Assembly: GCA_902761635.1 (NCBI GenBank)
Contig: CACWLG010000002.1
Coordinates: forward strand, 1 to 64,000
DNA: 64,000 nucleotides
Source: Oscillospiraceae bacterium
Lineage (GTDB): Bacteria; Bacillota; Clostridia; Oscillospirales; Oscillospiraceae
Reading direction: 5' to 3'
In this document: positions 8,447-17,761 of the stretch, piece by piece
Position numbering within the stretch: the stretch's first letter is position 1
Layout: each line of letters starts with the position of its first letter
Notes under the pieces: model-generated
What the model was told of the DNA's origin: nothing
Databases searched by the model: none
The model's input: only the letters and a program-made list of their open reading frames with translations
Translations under genes and position numbers: made by a program

Positions 8447-9586
8447 TTATGCCTCCATGGCGGCGAAGAAGATGCTGCCGCCCTCCTTGCGTACAGAATC
8501 GGCCAGCGCGTGCATCGCGGGGACCGCAATGGGCTCGATGATGCCGCGCACGCACTCTTCATCTCCCCGGCACTCCTTAAAGCTGAAGCGCGGCGCCTTG
8601 TCCACATCGACACGCACATAGTAGGGGTGGACGCAGGCGGAGTTGTCCGCAGAGACCTTCACGCAGTCGGGGCGGAACATTTCGAGGCTGCCGAGCCCGC
8701 AGAGATCACGCACCACCGCGGAGGCAGTGGGGTAGCGGCCTGCGCCCTGGCCCATCAGGACGATGGCGCCGGCGTTCTCGCCGTTGTATTTTGCCATGTT
8801 GAAATTCTTGACCACCGAGCACTCCGGCGCGTTTGCCGGGAAGAGCACGGGCTCCACATAGGCGTATACCGTCTCACCGGCAGGGCCGCCGGAGGTGATG
8901 AGGCGGCAGGTCAGGCCCTTGAGCTGGAAGTCCGCCACGTCGGCGGCGGTGATGCTCTCAATACCCTCGCGGGAGAAGCCGTCCACCGGCAGCTTGTCAT
9001 AGGCCACCGCGCATGCCAGCATGATCTTGCGCAGCGCGTCCAGACCCGACACGTCTGCCGTGGGGTCAGCCTCGGCATAGCCGAGAGCCTGGGCCTCGCG
9101 CAGCACGTCACCGTAATCCTTGGCGTCACTCTGCATGGCGTCGAGCATAAAGTTCGTCGTGCCGTTGAGGATGCCGCCCAGAGAGAGAATGTTGTCACTC
9201 TGCGCCGCGATGGCGAGGTTATGCAGGAAGGGCACGCCGCCGCCGCAGGCCGCCGAGAAGAGAAAAGAGACTCCGTTTTCCCGGGCCAGCTCCGCCAGCT
9301 CAATACCGTGAGCCGCAACGAGGGCCTTGTTGGAGGTGACCACATGCTTGCCCGCCTTGAGCGCCATGGTGACATAGCTGTTTGCCGGCTCAATGCCGCC
9401 CATGACCTCCGCTACCGCGCCGACCGAGGGATCTGCCGCGATTGCTTCCATGGAGGATACCTTGAAGGGCTTATCCTCCTTGCCCGCTCTTACCAGAACA
9501 GGGCCCGGCTCCAGCCCGGCGCACTTTTCCAGCATTTCATACACGCCGACACCGACGGTGCCATAACCCAGAATTGCAACTTTCAT
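8447..9586 (-). CDS. hom: Homoserine dehydrogenase
   Basis: A 379-residue NAD(P)-dependent homoserine dehydrogenase, first gene of the hom-lysC-asd operon. It starts with the Rossmann motif ILGYGTVGVG and contains the family's NGTTNFMLD and the ADPTADVSGLDA block with the catalytic region. Many Firmicute enzymes are about 430 residues with a full C-terminal ACT domain; here the tail begins like an ACT strand (YYVRVDV) but is shorter, so feedback regulation by threonine may be weak or different. ATG 9586 was chosen because AGAGGAAG lies just upstream and the Rossmann fold begins immediately; an upstream in-frame extension to 9637 lacks support. Confidence 0.94.
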   Translation of the reverse strand: MKVAILGYGTVGVGVYEMLEKCAGLEPGPVLVRAGKEDKPFKVSSMEAIAADPSVGAVAEVMGGIEPANSYVTMALKAGKHVVTSNKALVAAHGIELAELARENGVSFLFSAACGGGVPFLHNLAIAAQSDNILSLGGILNGTTNFMLDAMQSDAKDYGDVLREAQALGYAEADPTADVSGLDALRKIMLACAVAYDKLPVDGFSREGIESITAADVADFQLKGLTCRLITSGGPAGETVYAYVEPVLFPANAPECSVVKNFNMAKYNGENAGAIVLMGQGAGRYPTASAVVRDLCGLGSLEMFRPDCVKVSADNSACVHPYYVRVDVDKAPRFSFKECRGDEECVRGIIEPIAVPAMHALADSVRKEGGSIFFAAMEA

Positions 9587-9644
9587 CTTGATCTTCCTCT
9601 CTGAATGTCCGTAAAATGGGGACAATTGTCTTTGCAACGGCGAC

Positions 9645-9673
9645 AGTTTAACACAAGCCGCGCCGGATTACAA
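9645..9673 (-). promoter_or_regulatory. Promoter of the hom-lysC-asd operon
   Basis: On the minus strand TTGTAA (9673-9668), 17 bases, TAAACT (9650-9645), about 60 bases before the hom start. No lysine riboswitch or T-box was seen in this leader. Confidence 0.65.
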
Positions 9674-9744
9674 GTCTTTTTTTCAAAAAAAGTTTGTCAG
9701 AATTGCGGCAAAGCCGCGGGGAGTTCTTGGTGTTTTTAAACAGA

Positions 9745-9783
9745 AAAGAAAACAAAAGGCCCGCCGCGGTTTCACGGCGGGCC
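9745..9783 (-). terminator. Terminator of the triple-repeat diguanylate cyclase
   Basis: A perfect 9-bp GC-rich stem (9775-9783 with 9758-9766) followed on the minus strand by TTTTG-TTTT-rich sequence. It lies just after the stop at 9794. Confidence 0.88.
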
Positions 9784-9793
9784 GCTGTATCGC

Positions 9794-11554
9794 TTATGGA
9801 TTCTCCTTCAGCGACTTCTTGTTCTCATACATCTGTGCGTCGGCGCGGTCAAAGACGTCCTGGAAGCGAGTATCCAGCCCCGGCACATAGTCCGACATGC
9901 CGCCCGCCACGACAACGCCGCCCTTGTCAGCGCGCGCCCGGTTCTCCGCCCGGAAGCGTTCCATCAGCTCTTTGCGCCGGTCAAAGTCCGAGGTGCTCAT
10001 GATTACCGCAAACTCATCTCCGCCGATGCGGTAGACGGGGCTGTGTTGGAAGGTCTCGCAGATGGCGGCAGCTCCCGCGCGGATATAGCTGTCACCCGCC
10101 GCATGCCCCTGGGTGTCGTTGATCTTCTTGAGGCCGTTGAGATCGAAGACCGCCACGGCAAAGGCGGTGTCCGGTTCGACCTCGATGTATCCGTCCCACT
10201 GCATTTCCGCCTCGACAAAGGCGCGCTTGCTCTTGACCCCGGTCAGAGCGTCGCGGCCGACAAGCTCCTTCGCCTTCTGCAGGGCGTTGGCCTGGGCGAG
10301 CTCCCGGCGTATGCGGGCGTCGATATTGCTCAGGCCGATGACGATGTGCGGATCGCTGCGGTCCACCATGCGGCTGGCCTTCATATGGACATAGGTGGGC
10401 ACGCCGTCGATGTCCATGAGATAGTCAAGGGAATAGCTGCCCGTATCCTCCAGCAGCGCCAGGAGCACCGACTTGTCCATCAGCTCGCGCACCCGGTCGC
10501 GATAGGCCGCGTTGACGTCGGCGAGGATCTTGGAGCGGCTGACATTGAAAAAATCCTCTCCGCCCTGCTCCACGTCCAGCTCCCGGTCCGAGTCGGTTGC
10601 ATGGTACTCGATGTAGCGGTCCGTCTCCGTATCAATGTAGAAAATCAGGAAATAGTCCGACGACAGAGCCTGGGCGATGCCGGCCTTGACGACAGCCGCC
10701 TTCTCCCGCTGCACCTCTGCATCGACGTTGCTGGTGCCGATGACGATGTGCCGCTCGTCCAGGCGTGTGGCCTTCATCAGCACATACTTCGGCTCACCGT
10801 CGAGCATCATGCGGTAGGGGATTGAAAAGCTGCCGTTTGCGTCGATCTTCTGGAGGATATTGTTCTTGGTGAAGACTGCCAGGAAGCCGGGCAGATCATC
10901 CGGGTATACAAAACGGGGCATGTTTTTGCGGCTGAGGGTAAAGAAATCATCGCCCCGCGTCTCGATCCCGAGCTTTTTGAAGCTGCCGCCTGCCTGAAAT
11001 TCAATGAAATAATCTGTCTCCACATCCACGTAGTAGATGAGAAAGATATCCTGCGCGAGAGCCTGGGCGATGCGGGAGAAGGACTCCATATTCTGCTGCT
11101 CCGCGGCCATGCGCTGTTCGGCGTTGATCTGGGAATCCACATTGCTGACGCCGATGATGATGTGGCGGAGGCTGTCCGTCTCGGCAGGGATGACCTTCAG
11201 ACGGTAGTAGATAGGCTTGCCCTCGATCAGAAGACGATAGTCCATGGAAAAGCTGCCGCGCTCCCGCAGGGTGGTGACCAGCGTGTGCTTGTCCAGGGCG
11301 TTCAGGACCTTTTCCGAGTCCTCGTTAAACACCACATGCTGGACATTGCGCCGGCACTCGCGGAAGAAGTTTTTGCCGCTGGTCTCGATCTCAAGCAGCT
11401 CATAGGAGCCGTCCGAAACATATTCAAGATAGTCGTCTGTCTCAAGATCGACGTAGTACGCACTCTCAATGTCACGGGAGAGGGCCTTGGCCAGCTCTGT
11501 ATAGTCGAGGGCAAAATCATGGGGCACGGTGCGTTTTTCACGTTTGTTTGTCAT
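9794..11554 (-). CDS. Diguanylate cyclase with three tandem PAS-like sensory repeats
   Basis: A 586-residue soluble protein with no membrane segment. Three homologous blocks of about 115 residues follow one another (roughly 23-141, 165-281, 292-411). Each starts with Ala-Leu-(Ser/Ala)-x-Asp, then a Tyr-(Val/Ile)-Asp-x-Glu-Thr-Asp strand, and ends with IIIGVSNVD, IVIGTSNVD or IVIGLSNID. This is the pattern of PAS-like sensors ending in a beta strand before a coiled linker. The C-terminal GGDEF domain (about 425-580) has intact GGDEF in YRIGGDEFAV and should make cyclic di-GMP; the RxxD inhibitory site is absent. It forms a single-gene unit with its own terminator. The ligands of the repeats are unknown. 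Confidence 0.9.
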   Translation of the reverse strand: MTNKREKRTVPHDFALDYTELAKALSRDIESAYYVDLETDDYLEYVSDGSYELLEIETSGKNFFRECRRNVQHVVFNEDSEKVLNALDKHTLVTTLRERGSFSMDYRLLIEGKPIYYRLKVIPAETDSLRHIIIGVSNVDSQINAEQRMAAEQQNMESFSRIAQALAQDIFLIYYVDVETDYFIEFQAGGSFKKLGIETRGDDFFTLSRKNMPRFVYPDDLPGFLAVFTKNNILQKIDANGSFSIPYRMMLDGEPKYVLMKATRLDERHIVIGTSNVDAEVQREKAAVVKAGIAQALSSDYFLIFYIDTETDRYIEYHATDSDRELDVEQGGEDFFNVSRSKILADVNAAYRDRVRELMDKSVLLALLEDTGSYSLDYLMDIDGVPTYVHMKASRMVDRSDPHIVIGLSNIDARIRRELAQANALQKAKELVGRDALTGVKSKRAFVEAEMQWDGYIEVEPDTAFAVAVFDLNGLKKINDTQGHAAGDSYIRAGAAAICETFQHSPVYRIGGDEFAVIMSTSDFDRRKELMERFRAENRARADKGGVVVAGGMSDYVPGLDTRFQDVFDRADAQMYENKKSLKENP

Positions 11555-11688
11555 GGCTTTCTCCTCCGGTCGGGTGGGAGTAGAGTATATTAAACAATTT
11601 TATCATACCATAGTTTTACAGAGAATACTATAGGGAAGCGGTACAAAATTCAAGTAAAATACTTTCAAAATTATTATTTTTTCTTAAG
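11555..11688. other. AT-rich intergenic region
   Basis: This gap upstream of the triple-repeat cyclase is markedly AT-rich and contains several -10-like hexamers on the minus strand, but no -35/-10 pair stands out clearly. The GGAGGAG site for the cyclase ends it. No gene seen. Confidence 0.4.
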
Positions 11689-11730
11689 AAAACCGCAGGG
11701 ACGGCTCAATGCTCGAACCCCTGCGGTTTT
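11689..11730 (-). terminator. Terminator after ftsH
   Basis: An 11-12-bp stem (CCGCAGGG core, 11690-11700 with 11718-11729) with AAAA/TTTT flanks on both sides, 15 bases after the ftsH stop. Confidence 0.85.
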
Positions 11731-11744
11731 ATAGATCGTAAGTC

Positions 11745-13763
11745 TTATTGTTTGTCCCCGGATGACTCTTCCGTCTCTTCGGCGGCGGGGGCTTCCGTTT
11801 CCTCGGCGGGTGCGCTCCCGGCGTCCTCGTCGTTGTCGACGGTCATGGAGATCTTCTTCGCCGGGCGCTCAATGGTCTTGTCCTCGCGCGCCTTGCGGGC
11901 TTCTCTCGGCGGGATGGGCATGAACTCGCCGTGCTCGAAGAAATAGTTGAACTCCTCGGCCTCCATGGTCTCGTGCTCCAGGAGGTATTCGGCCACCGCG
12001 CGAAGCTGATCTGCGTGCTCCCTGAGGATCTTTTCGCAGGCGGCGCTTGCCTCGTCGAAGATCTTTTTGACCTCCTCGTCGATCATGCCGGCGGTCTCCT
12101 CAGAATAGCTCTTGGTCTGGCCGAAGTCGCGGCCAATGAAAATGGAGTGACCGGAGTTATCGTAGGAGATGGGGCCGAGCCTGTCACTCATACCATAGCG
12201 CATGACCATGTCGCGGGCGATGGAGCTGGCCTGCTGGATATCGCCGGAGGCACCGCTGGAAATGTCGTCAAGGAAGAGCCTTTCTGCCGTCCGGCCGCCG
12301 AGGGCCATGACGATCTCCTCAAACATTTCGGAGCGGGACTTGAAGTTCTCCAGATCCTCCTGCGGACGGAAGAGGGTAAAGCCGCCTGCCGCACCGCGTG
12401 GGATGATGGTGATATAGTGGACGGGGTCCACATGCTCAAGGAAGCGCCCGGCGATGGCGTGGCCGGATTCGTGATAGGCGGTGAGGCGTCTGGCCTTGTC
12501 GCTCATCTTGCGGCTCTTCTTCTCGGGACCCATCTGGACCTTGAGGATGGCCTCGTCGATGTCCTCCATGTTGATGAAGCGGTGCTTGCGCCGCACGGCC
12601 AGCAAGGCCGCCTCGTTCATCAGGTTTTCCAGATCCGCGCCCGAGAAGCCGGGCGTACCCTTGGCGATGGAGTTGAGGTCCACGTCCTCGGCAAGCTGCT
12701 TGTCTCTCGCGTGGATCTTCAAAATGGCCTCCCGCCCGCGGATATCGGGCAGGCCCACATAGACCTGGCGGTCAAAGCGGCCGGGGCGCAGCAGGGCGTT
12801 GTCCAGGATGTCCGCGCGGTTGGTGGCTGCCATGACGATTACGCCCTCGTTGTTGCCGAAGCCGTCCATTTCCACAAGCAGCTGGTTGAGGGTCTGCTCA
12901 CGCTCGTCATGTCCGCCGCCGAGGCCGCTGCCTCTCTGACGGCCGACGGCATCGATCTCGTCAATGAAGATGATGGCGGGGGCGGCCTTCTTGGCCTGCT
13001 CAAACAGGTCGCGCACACGGCCCGCGCCGACGCCGACATAGAGCTCTACGAAATCGGAGCCGGAGATAGACAGGAACTGCACGCCCGCCTCGCCTGCCAC
13101 GGCCTTGGCCAGCAGCGTTTTGCCGGTGCCCGGAGGGCCGACGAGCAGCACGCCCTTGGGGATGCGCGCGCCCATGGAGGTGTAGGCCTTGGGGTTTTTG
13201 AGGAAGTCAACGATCTCGCTGAGCTCTTCTTTCTCCTCGTCGCAGCCTGCCACGTCGGCAAAGGTCTTCTTGTTCTTCTCGTCACTGCCGAGTCGGGTGC
13301 GGGCCTTGGAGAACTTGGCGATCCCGCCGGCCCCGCCGCCGGCTCTGCTCATCATGAAGTACCACAGCACCATTGCCCCGCCCATGACGAGGATGTAGGG
13401 CAGCATGCTGGCCCACCAGGGGACCACAAAGCCCTCGTCATAGTTGTACTTCTCGAGGATGCCCTTCTCATACTGCTCTTTGATGAGCTCGTGAAAGTCC
13501 TCGTAGAAGACGCTGAAGCTGTAGAGGTCGTAGGTCACTTCCTCCGTGGGCGGTTCGCCGTTGTCGGTGCGGACCTGGAGGATGATGGTGCTGCCCTCGG
13601 TGGTAAAGGACTTGACCTTTTCCTTCTGGAAAAGATCCACAAGGTCGGAATAGTTTTTCAGCTTCTTGGTATCCGAAGTCCCGGTCATGGTGAAGATGAC
13701 GGCGATCATGATCGCAATGAGCAGAACATAGAAGCCCAAGTCTCTGGCGCGTTTCGAATTCAA
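11745..13763 (-). CDS. ftsH: ATP-dependent zinc metalloprotease FtsH
   Basis: A 672-residue membrane AAA+ protease that extracts and degrades membrane and some cytoplasmic proteins. Two membrane helices (about 9-27 and 119-138) flank an extracytoplasmic domain. The AAA module has Walker A GPPGTGKT (209-216) and Walker B IIFIDEID (264-271), followed by the second region of homology with its arginine fingers. The zinc site is HESGH (431-435). The C-terminal 40 residues are an acidic, disordered Glu/Ala tail. It is the last gene of the conserved dnaB-tilS-hpt-ftsH series and has its own terminator. Confidence 0.97.
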   Translation of the reverse strand: MNSKRARDLGFYVLLIAIMIAVIFTMTGTSDTKKLKNYSDLVDLFQKEKVKSFTTEGSTIILQVRTDNGEPPTEEVTYDLYSFSVFYEDFHELIKEQYEKGILEKYNYDEGFVVPWWASMLPYILVMGGAMVLWYFMMSRAGGGAGGIAKFSKARTRLGSDEKNKKTFADVAGCDEEKEELSEIVDFLKNPKAYTSMGARIPKGVLLVGPPGTGKTLLAKAVAGEAGVQFLSISGSDFVELYVGVGAGRVRDLFEQAKKAAPAIIFIDEIDAVGRQRGSGLGGGHDEREQTLNQLLVEMDGFGNNEGVIVMAATNRADILDNALLRPGRFDRQVYVGLPDIRGREAILKIHARDKQLAEDVDLNSIAKGTPGFSGADLENLMNEAALLAVRRKHRFINMEDIDEAILKVQMGPEKKSRKMSDKARRLTAYHESGHAIAGRFLEHVDPVHYITIIPRGAAGGFTLFRPQEDLENFKSRSEMFEEIVMALGGRTAERLFLDDISSGASGDIQQASSIARDMVMRYGMSDRLGPISYDNSGHSIFIGRDFGQTKSYSEETAGMIDEEVKKIFDEASAACEKILREHADQLRAVAEYLLEHETMEAEEFNYFFEHGEFMPIPPREARKAREDKTIERPAKKISMTVDNDEDAGSAPAEETEAPAAEETEESSGDKQ

Positions 13764-13787
13764 GTTGATTTCACTTCCTTAATGATG

Positions 13788-13812
13788 CAATTGAAAACAC
13801 TGTTTTCAATTG
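13788..13812. repeat. Perfect 12-bp palindrome upstream of ftsH
   Basis: Bases 13788-13799 are exactly repeated inverted at 13801-13812 around one base. It lies between hpt and ftsH, 25 bases before the ftsH start on the minus strand, too close to be a terminator with a T-run. It could be an operator or an mRNA hairpin controlling ftsH. Confidence 0.7.
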
Positions 13813-13870
13813 ACGGACCTGCGCTTGTCGCCCGCAGCTTTAGCGCGAGGCCTCGCATGGCTCAGGGTAA

Positions 13871-13901
13871 GGTGTTTTCAGGCGGTAAAGCTGCCTGAAA
13901 A
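13871..13901 (-). repeat. Short intergenic repeat, copy A (hairpin)
   Basis: An 8-bp stem (TTTCAGGC with GCCTGAAA) in the hpt-ftsH gap. Read on the minus strand, about 35 bases here match a stretch at 17724-17758 on the plus strand at roughly 30 positions, so this appears to be a small dispersed element. Confidence 0.5.
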
Positions 13902-13931
13902 ACGATTATTCAATTCCCGCAGGAATCTTGT

Positions 13932-14465
13932 TTACGAATAAATCTCCGGCTTCAGAATGCCGATGTAGGGGAGATTGCGGTAGTGCTCGTTATAATCCAG
14001 GCCGTAGCCCACGACAAAGGCGTCCGGCACCTCAAAGCAGGAGTAGTCGGCATACACGTTGGACTTGCGGCGGGAGGGTTTGTCCATCAGCGTGACGATG
14101 GTGATGGAGGCCGGACGGCGGTTCATCAGGTAGCCCTTGAGATAGCCGAGCGTCACGCCGGAATCCAGAATGTCCTCCACAATGATGACGTGACGGCCCT
14201 CAATATCCTCGCTCAGGTCCTTGTTGATCTTCACAGCGCCCGTGGAGCTTGTGCCGCTGTAGGAGGAGACGGCCATGAAGTCCATGCTGCACTTGATGTC
14301 CACATGGCGCATCAGGTCCGCCATGAAGATGAAGCAGCCCTTCAGCACCCCGACGAAGATGGGGTCTTTGTCCCGGAAATCCTCCGTGATCCGTCTGCCG
14401 ACCTCGGCCACCTTGGCCTCAATCTCCTCTGCGCTGATGAGGATGCGTTCAATATCGTTCTGCAT
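13932..14465 (-). CDS. hpt: Hypoxanthine phosphoribosyltransferase
   Basis: A 177-residue purine salvage enzyme that makes IMP/GMP from hypoxanthine/guanine and PRPP. The PRPP-binding motif VEDILDSGVTL lies at residues 96-106; MDFMAVSSYSG and the C-terminal DAFVVGYGLDYN block are typical. Start ATG 14465 was chosen because AGGAG is placed correctly upstream and the homology starts there; the longer frame upstream runs through tilS. It overlaps the end of tilS by 17 bases, and tilS-hpt-ftsH is the order found in Bacillus and many Clostridia. Confidence 0.96.
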   Translation of the reverse strand: MQNDIERILISAEEIEAKVAEVGRRITEDFRDKDPIFVGVLKGCFIFMADLMRHVDIKCSMDFMAVSSYSGTSSTGAVKINKDLSEDIEGRHVIIVEDILDSGVTLGYLKGYLMNRRPASITIVTLMDKPSRRKSNVYADYSCFEVPDAFVVGYGLDYNEHYRNLPYIGILKPEIYS

Positions 14466-15780
14466 TCTGTTTATCTCCTGTATGATTATATGGTTCAAGA
14501 TCAAAAAAGCTGAGCTTCCAGGCACGCTCCCCGATCCGGGGCGCCGCCCTCTCGTCAAGGGCGAGGCCGCGCACGAAAACCGGCCCTTCACTGTCCCGCA
14601 GGACGGGGCAGGCGTCACGCATGGCGCGGGTATATCCGGCCTCCTTGAACAGCGCGCTCAGCTTCTTGCACACACCGCGCCCCAGGGGGCGGATGCTGTC
14701 GCCGGGCAGCCTGCCCGTACACAGGAGATCGGTAGATAATATCTCATATTTGAGGTAAGAAGTCTTGAACAAGTCGTGAATTTCTCCCCGATACAGCGTG
14801 AAAGCAGTCTCAATGCGCACGCCCGCCTCGGGAATCAGCAGCGTTGCGCCGGGAAACAGACGACGCGCAGGCAGCACGCCTTCCCCCTCGCCGTGCAGAT
14901 ACAGCCGCCCCTGCTCCCGCCGCAGCGTGCGGCCCGAAAGCTGCAAAACGCCGTATTCGCTGCTCTGCAAAAAGCGCAGCGCGGCTTCGATGCGCTCCAT
15001 GGACTGACCCGGCAGCAGCCTGCGCAGCACACGCGAGGCGATCGCCGGATGCAGGGCGCGCATCTCCCGGAGGGGGAGACTGTCCTGTATGAAATTCGTC
15101 TGGATAAACGCATCGGCGAGGGCGGCGAGGCAGTCCTCATCCTGCCGGGCAAGCCGCGCCGTGCGGGCTGCCGCCTCGTCAAAGCGGGGATTGATGTCCC
15201 GCAGCAGGGGGACGATGCGGTGGCGGATCTGATTTCGGGTATAGTCATCGCAGCGGTTGCTGCTGTCCTCCACATGGGGGATCTGGTTTTCCTTGAGATA
15301 TGCCTCGATCTCCGCCCGCGATACCTGCAGCAGGGGACGACAAAGCAGCCCCCGCCTTTGCGGGATGCCGCCGAGACCTGCCGTGCCGGCGCCGCGCGTC
15401 AGGTTAAACAGCAGCGTCTCGGCATTGTCGTCCCGGTTATGGGCGGTGAGAATGCAGTCCGCGCCGAGCTTCCCGGCTGTTTCCAGGAGAAAGGCGTAGC
15501 GCAGCTCACGCGCCGCCTCCTCGAGACTGAGGCCCTTTTCGGCGGCCCAGGCGGGCGCGTCCCCGTGCCCGAGGACGAAGGGAATGCCCTGCCCGCGGCA
15601 CCAGGTTTCCACAAAGGCGGCGTCGCGCAGGGATTCCGCCCCGCGGATGCCGTGCTCAAAGTGGGCGGCGGTCACATCATAGCCCGCTTTTAGGACAAGG
15701 TGCAAAAGGCACATGGAGTCGGCCCCGCCGGACACGGCGCACACGAGGCGCGCGCCCCGGGGCGGCAGCTCAATCCTCAT
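14449..15780 (-). CDS. tilS: tRNA(Ile)-lysidine synthetase
   Basis: A 443-residue enzyme that converts C34 of the tRNA(Ile2) CAU anticodon to lysidine so it reads AUA. The N-terminal PP-loop signature SGGADS is at residues 17-22, followed by AHFEHGIRG and the ILTAHNRDDNAET block. The C-terminal TilS substrate-binding domain follows and is of full length. The gene overlaps dnaB upstream by 11 bases and hpt downstream by 17, so the three are co-transcribed. Confidence 0.95.
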   Translation of the reverse strand: MRIELPPRGARLVCAVSGGADSMCLLHLVLKAGYDVTAAHFEHGIRGAESLRDAAFVETWCRGQGIPFVLGHGDAPAWAAEKGLSLEEAARELRYAFLLETAGKLGADCILTAHNRDDNAETLLFNLTRGAGTAGLGGIPQRRGLLCRPLLQVSRAEIEAYLKENQIPHVEDSSNRCDDYTRNQIRHRIVPLLRDINPRFDEAAARTARLARQDEDCLAALADAFIQTNFIQDSLPLREMRALHPAIASRVLRRLLPGQSMERIEAALRFLQSSEYGVLQLSGRTLRREQGRLYLHGEGEGVLPARRLFPGATLLIPEAGVRIETAFTLYRGEIHDLFKTSYLKYEILSTDLLCTGRLPGDSIRPLGRGVCKKLSALFKEAGYTRAMRDACPVLRDSEGPVFVRGLALDERAAPRIGERAWKLSFFDLEPYNHTGDKQNAERY

Positions 15781-17110
15781 GCCGGCGGTCCAGGGAGGTG
15801 AAGGAGGTGTATTCGCCCGACCAGTTGAGCTCGATGGTGCCGGTCTGGCCCTTGCGGTTTTTCAGGATGATGGCCTCGGCAATGTTGGGGCTCTGGCTCT
15901 CCTTGTTATAATACCCATCCCGGTAGAGTCCTATCACAACGTCGGCATCCTGCTCGATGGAGCCGGATTCGCGCAGGTCGGAGAGCATGGGGCGCTTGTC
16001 CTGGCGCGATTCGTTGGCGCGCGAGAGCTGAGAGGCTGTGACCACGGGCACGTTCAGCTCCTTGGCCATGATCTTGAGCATGCGGCTGATGTCGCTGACG
16101 GCCTGGGTGCGGCTCTCATTGGACCAGGAGTGGCCGCTGCCGGCCGACTGCATCAGCTGCAGGTAGTCGATGACCACAAGGCCCAGATCCGGGACCCTGC
16201 GGCACTGGGCGTTCATGTCCGAGACGGTGAGGGTGGGATTGTCGTCAATGAGGATATTGGTCATGCTCAGCGACTGGGCAGAGTCGGTGACGGCACGCCA
16301 CTGCTGCTCGCTGAGCTGGCCGGTCAGAAGAGCCTGCAGGGGGACGAGGGAGGCGCGGGAGAGCAGGCGCGTGGCAAGCTGCTCCCGGCTCATTTCCAGA
16401 GAGAAGATCGCCACGGCCTTGTTCAGGTTCAGTCCCACATGCAGGGCCATGTTCAGCGCAATGCTGGTCTTGCCCATGCCGGGGCGGCCTGCCACAAGGA
16501 TCAGCTCGGAATTGTTCAGGCCGAGGGTCACCCGGTCCAGATCGGGAAAGCCCGTGGGAAGGCCCGGGATGGCGTTGCCGGAGGAGGAGGCCTCGTTCAT
16601 CTCGTCGAACACGTTCTGCACGACCGAGGAGATCGGGATCAGACCGCCTACATTGCGGCCCTGGCGCAGGGCGTAAATCTTCCGCTCTGCCGCCTCGAGC
16701 ATGGTTTCGGCCTCGCCGCTGCCCTCATAGACCATGGCGTTGATCTCGTCCGCCGCTTCGCCGAGACGGCGCAGCAGCGCCCGGTCCTTCACGATGGCGG
16801 CGTATTCCAGAACGTTCGCCGCCGTGGGAGTGATGCGCATGACCTCTGCAAGATACTCCTCACAGTTGTCCGCGTATACGCCCCGGACCTTCATCTGACC
16901 CAGCACCGTGACCGGATCAATGACCATGCTGTAGGAGAACATGGAATAGATGGTCTCGTAGATTTCCCGGTTGAGCTGAATATAAAAATCGTCGGGCTTC
17001 AGCCGCTCAAGGACCTCCGGAATACAGCGGGAGTCAATGAGCATGGAGCCGATCACCGCCTGCTCCGCCGGGGCGGAGTGGGGCGTCTTCCTGCCCAGCA
17101 GTTCGTCCAT
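15770..17110 (-). CDS. dnaB: Replicative DNA helicase
   Basis: A 446-residue hexameric helicase of the replication fork. The N-terminal DnaB domain (residues 8-110) is followed by the RecA-like motor with Walker A GRPGMGKT (208-215), Walker B VIDYLQLM, and DLRESGSIEQDADVV near the end. The C-terminal WSGEYTSF is typical. rplI precedes it by about 110 bases, the widespread rplI-dnaB pairing, and tilS overlaps its end. Confidence 0.97.
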   Translation of the reverse strand: MDELLGRKTPHSAPAEQAVIGSMLIDSRCIPEVLERLKPDDFYIQLNREIYETIYSMFSYSMVIDPVTVLGQMKVRGVYADNCEEYLAEVMRITPTAANVLEYAAIVKDRALLRRLGEAADEINAMVYEGSGEAETMLEAAERKIYALRQGRNVGGLIPISSVVQNVFDEMNEASSSGNAIPGLPTGFPDLDRVTLGLNNSELILVAGRPGMGKTSIALNMALHVGLNLNKAVAIFSLEMSREQLATRLLSRASLVPLQALLTGQLSEQQWRAVTDSAQSLSMTNILIDDNPTLTVSDMNAQCRRVPDLGLVVIDYLQLMQSAGSGHSWSNESRTQAVSDISRMLKIMAKELNVPVVTASQLSRANESRQDKRPMLSDLRESGSIEQDADVVIGLYRDGYYNKESQSPNIAEAIILKNRKGQTGTIELNWSGEYTSFTSLDRRHED

Positions 17111-17146
17111 AGTGTTACCTCAGATTTGATATGCTGCCTGGAAAAA

Positions 17147-17220
17147 GTGAGTTAGGAGTCAGGAGTCAGGAGCTTGGAGCTTGAGGGGCGTCGCTGTGCC
17201 GCTGAAAACTCCACACTCAC
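17147..17220. repeat. Intergenic element with terminal inverted repeats, copy 1
   Basis: The 74-base stretch between rplI and dnaB begins GTGAGTTAGGAGT and ends ACTCCACACTCAC; its ends are inverted copies with two mismatches over 13 bases. Inside are short direct repeats of AGGAGTC. Related sequence recurs at 53512-53605 and 62572-62590. No coding potential. Confidence 0.6.
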
Positions 17221-17222
17221 AT

Positions 17223-17669
17223 TCAGCCCTCGACCACCAGCACGTTGACGGTGCCGCTGACTTCGTAGCCGAGCTTGGCCTTGACCTGGAAGCTGCCGAA
17301 GGTCTTGATGGGCTCGGCCTGGACGATCTTGTTCTTCTCGATCTCGATGCCGAACTGCTCCTTGAGCGCGTCGCTGATCTCCTGGGAGGTGACGGCGCCG
17401 AAGAGCTTGCCCGCGCCGCCGGCCTTGGCGCGCACGATCACCTGCACGCCCTCAAGCTTTTTGGCATTTTCCTGGGCTTCTGCCTTTTCGCGGGCCATCT
17501 GGGCGGCCTTGGCCTTCTCCTTGAGCTTCAGGGCGTTGATGTTGTCTGCGGTGGCTTCCGTGGCAAGGCCACGGGGGATGAGGTAGTTTCTGGCATAGCC
17601 GATGGAGACCTCCTTCATCTCGCCCTTTTTGCCCTGACCCTTTACGTCGGTATTGAAGATAACTTTCAT
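17223..17669 (-). CDS. rplI: 50S ribosomal protein L9
   Basis: A 148-residue ribosomal protein. The N-terminal RNA-binding domain contains the L9 signature [13 protein letters not shown] (about residues 24-36); a long helix follows (37-75) and the C-terminal domain is complete. It heads the rplI-dnaB pair and has a good AGAAGGAG site. Identification is unambiguous. Confidence 0.98.
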   Translation of the reverse strand: MKVIFNTDVKGQGKKGEMKEVSIGYARNYLIPRGLATEATADNINALKLKEKAKAAQMAREKAEAQENAKKLEGVQVIVRAKAGGAGKLFGAVTSQEISDALKEQFGIEIEKNKIVQAEPIKTFGSFQVKAKLGYEVSGTVNVLVVEG

Positions 17670-17723
17670 TTTATTTTCTCCTTCTATCCCAGATTTGATA
17701 TTACAGTAACCTGATCAGATTCA

Positions 17724-17758
17724 TTTTTGAGGAAGCTTTGCCGCCTTAAAAACACCCT
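17724..17758 (+). repeat. Short intergenic repeat, copy B
   Basis: A stretch between gdpP and rplI resembling, in opposite orientation, the hairpin at 13871-13901 (about 30 of 35 bases identical by eye). The hairpin is less perfect here. Confidence 0.45.
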
Positions 17759-17761
17759 TGA

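Noticed and set aside
9587-9793. Possible lysine riboswitch or T-box upstream of hom
   Set aside because: No conserved T-box string or lysine riboswitch core could be found; only a simple promoter and the neighbouring terminator.
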